Source: Tildeniella nuda ZEHNDER 1965/U140 (GTDB lineage Bacteria; Cyanobacteriota; Cyanobacteriia; Leptolyngbyales; Leptolyngbyaceae). From it: DNA of 64,000 nucleotides. The notes beneath the pieces are model-generated. The model did not search any database. It had not been told where the DNA came from and saw nothing but the letters and a program-made list of their open reading frames with translations. The position numbers were made by a program, and so were the translations under genes. This document shows, in pieces, positions 62,201 to 64,000 of this stretch (position 1 is its first letter; every line of letters starts with the position of its first letter). The stretch is taken from the NCBI GenBank assembly GCA_019358895.1, contig JAHHIG010000001.1:434001-498000 (forward strand), in the 5' to 3' direction.

Positions 62201-64000
62201 ATGGATTGTGAAAAAAAGACAAAAGTCAGCACTGAAGCAGTAAGAGATCGTCTTTTAAGCGCTTGTCTTGGATCGGTTGTTTTTTTCACGTCACCTGTGA
62301 GTGCACAGTCGGTTAGCGCGGCTCAACCGTTTACTCCCAGTACTCAGGCTCAAAGTAGTCAAGCTTTACCCATTGCTCAGGTTCCGCCTCAAGATTTGTT
62401 ACCGCCCTCGGCTCCGACTCCGCTGCCTTCGCCTGCTGTGCCTCCACCTCAAGCACCGCCGATCGAACTCCCATCATCTCCCAATCCTTCCACTCCTGGA
62501 GAGTTGGTGCCTGGAGCCGTTCCGGGAACAGTTGTAGTGAAACGGTTTGAAGTCGTTGGCAGCACAATTTTTAGCGCCGCAGAACTCGCGAAGATTACAG
62601 CCCCTTTTACGAATCGACCGATCGCCTTTGCAGAGTTGCTTCAGGTACAGGCGGCGATCACCAAACTTTACACGGATCAGGGCTACATTACGTCGGGTGC
62701 TGTAACACCGCCTCAGACGATCGAAGGGAATGTGGTGACGATTCAGGTGGTGGAAGGGTCATTAGAGGCAATTACGGTCACGGGCACCAAACGGTTGAAC
62801 CCCAACTATGTGCGATCGCGGCTGGCGATCGCCACCCAGAAACCCCTCAATTCTCGTCGCCTGCTCGAGGCTCTGCAACTGCTCCAGGTCAATCCGCTGA
62901 TTCAAAGCATCAGCGCCGAACTCTCGACGGGGACGCGACCCGGCACGAATTTACTAGAAGTGCGGGTGACAGAGGCAAAAACCTTTGGTGTGCAAGTTGC
63001 CCTTGATAACAATCGATCGCCCGCTGTCGGTAGCTTGCGGCGGCGAGTCCAGGTGAGTGAGGCAAACCTGTTGGGGCTGGGGGATGGTTTGCAGGTGGGG
63101 TATGCCAATACCGATGGCAGCAATGTCATCGATTTCAACTATACGTTGCCGCTGAATCCTCGCAATGGCACATTCAGCTTTGCGTTCAATACCAGCTTTA
63201 ACCGCATTGTCGAGGAACCGTTTGAACCGCTAGACCTGAAAGCAAGCTCCCGCAGCTTTGATTTGACGTTTCGCCAGCCCCTTATCGAGACTCCATCCCG
63301 GTTGGTGGCATTGGGGGTGACGGCTTCGCGCCAAGAAAGTGAAACATCGATTTTGGGTGTGCCGTTTCAGTTGTCACTGGGAGCCAACACTGAGGGACGC
63401 ACCCGGATTTCCGCCCTGCGGCTTTTTCAAGAATGGACGGAACGAGGGGAACAGTCTGTCTTCGCAATTCGCTCGGAGTTTAGTTTTGGCTTCAAGGCGT
63501 TGAATGCCACAATCAATGACACATCTCCAGACAGCCGCTTTGTTTCCTGGCGAGGACAACTTCAATGGGTGCGGCTTTTGGCACCGGATACCCTACTGGT
63601 GTTGCGTTCTAATGTTCAGATAGCCGATCGCACGCTGCTTTCCTTAGAGCAGTTTGGTCTGGGCGGACAAGACAGCGTGCGAGGCTATCGCCAGGATCTG
63701 TTGCTGGCAGACAATGGGTTGCTTGCCTCGGCTGAACTCCGGTTTCCGATCGCACGGTTTCGTCAAAACCAGGGCATTGTACAGATCGTGCCCTTTGTCG
63801 ATTTTGGAGCCGTCTGGAGCAGTTCTGGTCGCGCCAATACTGATCCAAACACGTTGGCGGCGATCGGGCTTGGTTTACGATGGCAGCAGGGCGATCGCTT
63901 CACGTTCCGCTTTGACTGGGGCATTCCACTGGTATCTGTCGATTCAAGTAAAAACACATGGCAAGAAAACGGACTGTATTTTTCCGTGGTCTACAATCTT
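62201..64000 (+). CDS. TpsB/ShlB-family two-partner secretion transporter, 3' end cut by window
   Basis: 600 codons from the ATG at 62201 to the last base with no stop; judged by the 11926 gene only one or two residues and the stop are missing. It has a signal peptide (LGSVVFFTSPVSAQS), a Pro-rich linker, POTRA regions (VVKRFEVVGSTIFSAAEL, LEAITVTGTKRLNPNYVRSR), barrel strands and the loop-6 motif GGQDSVRGYRQD. It is a clear paralogue of the TpsB at 11.9 kb, sharing long blocks such as KNTWQENGLYFS. A TpsA may lie beyond the right edge. The 271 bp before it hold no recognised feature. Confidence 0.93.
   Translation, partial: MDCEKKTKVSTEAVRDRLLSACLGSVVFFTSPVSAQSVSAAQPFTPSTQAQSSQALPIAQVPPQDLLPPSAPTPLPSPAVPPPQAPPIELPSSPNPSTPGELVPGAVPGTVVVKRFEVVGSTIFSAAELAKITAPFTNRPIAFAELLQVQAAITKLYTDQGYITSGAVTPPQTIEGNVVTIQVVEGSLEAITVTGTKRLNPNYVRSRLAIATQKPLNSRRLLEALQLLQVNPLIQSISAELSTGTRPGTNLLEVRVTEAKTFGVQVALDNNRSPAVGSLRRRVQVSEANLLGLGDGLQVGYANTDGSNVIDFNYTLPLNPRNGTFSFAFNTSFNRIVEEPFEPLDLKASSRSFDLTFRQPLIETPSRLVALGVTASRQESETSILGVPFQLSLGANTEGRTRISALRLFQEWTERGEQSVFAIRSEFSFGFKALNATINDTSPDSRFVSWRGQLQWVRLLAPDTLLVLRSNVQIADRTLLSLEQFGLGGQDSVRGYRQDLLLADNGLLASAELRFPIARFRQNQGIVQIVPFVDFGAVWSSSGRANTDPNTLAAIGLGLRWQQGDRFTFRFDWGIPLVSVDSSKNTWQENGLYFSVVYNL

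Overview
The window looks like chromosome of a filamentous cyanobacterium. The HIP1 octamer GCGATCGC is extremely frequent, the tmRNA tag is of the cyanobacterial ANNIVPFAR type, and there are heptameric STRR arrays, Uma2 (DUF820), DUF1517, FHA-type and OprB-type proteins that are typical of that phylum. The genus cannot be read from the sequence; a Leptolyngbya/Oscillatoriales-like organism would fit.

Layout. 0-7.5 kb: a partial cbiT (cobalamin pathway), a small membrane protein, a YbaK deacylase, a NAGPA-type phosphodiester glycosidase, a LysR regulator, an 84-bp tandem repeat block, a glycogen-debranching-type glucosidase, a decayed LuxR fragment and ssrA. 7.6-16.3 kb: cobN carrying two inverted copies of a 111-bp repeat inside its reading frame, a TpsB transporter, a lipoprotein with a pilin-like C-terminus and two conserved cyanobacterial proteins. 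16.7-23.4 kb: ABC-F ATPase, Uma2, mannose-1-phosphate guanylyltransferase, ABC1/AarF kinase, a repeat-truncated MazG-like gene and an IS6-type transposase relic.

23.5-31.5 kb: a 145-bp MITE with target-site duplication, a CHASE2 nucleotide cyclase, a class II asparagine synthetase and, upstream of it, a 60-aa peptide with a double-glycine-type leader. That peptide gene is divergent from a secreted FHA/TpsA protein, and a second leader-like peptide follows the TpsA gene. 31.7-40.2 kb: an MBL hydrolase, then a leftward run that interleaves glycogen/oligosaccharide enzymes (GH13 amylase with CBM20, GlgX, an AGE-like barrel protein) with an RsbW-type kinase and two STAS proteins.

40.3-53.4 kb: fifteen leftward genes centred on a benzoylformate-decarboxylase-like ThDP enzyme, a GMC oxidoreductase, an NmrA-type SDR, an OprB porin, a quinone oxidoreductase, an ABM protein and six SnoaL/NTF2-like proteins with seven domains. 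54-60.5 kb: a GAF-SpoIIE phosphatase faces an NHLM-type peptide exporter (C39 peptidase-ABC transporter, HlyD-like protein, tandem cNMP-fold protein). 61-64 kb: a DJ-1/PfpI protein and a second TpsB running off the right edge.

Three possible functional links can be proposed. The leader peptides near 28 and 31 kb may be substrates of the C39 exporter near 56 kb. The SpoIIE phosphatase at 54 kb could complete a partner-switching circuit with the STAS/RsbW proteins in the glycogen run. The TpsB proteins at 12 and 62 kb are candidate exporters for the TpsA at 28.6 kb. The most striking DNA-level features are the repeats: paired 145-bp MITEs, paired 111-bp intragenic repeats in cobN, the 84/42/21-bp tandem block, and STRR heptamers that enter coding sequence.
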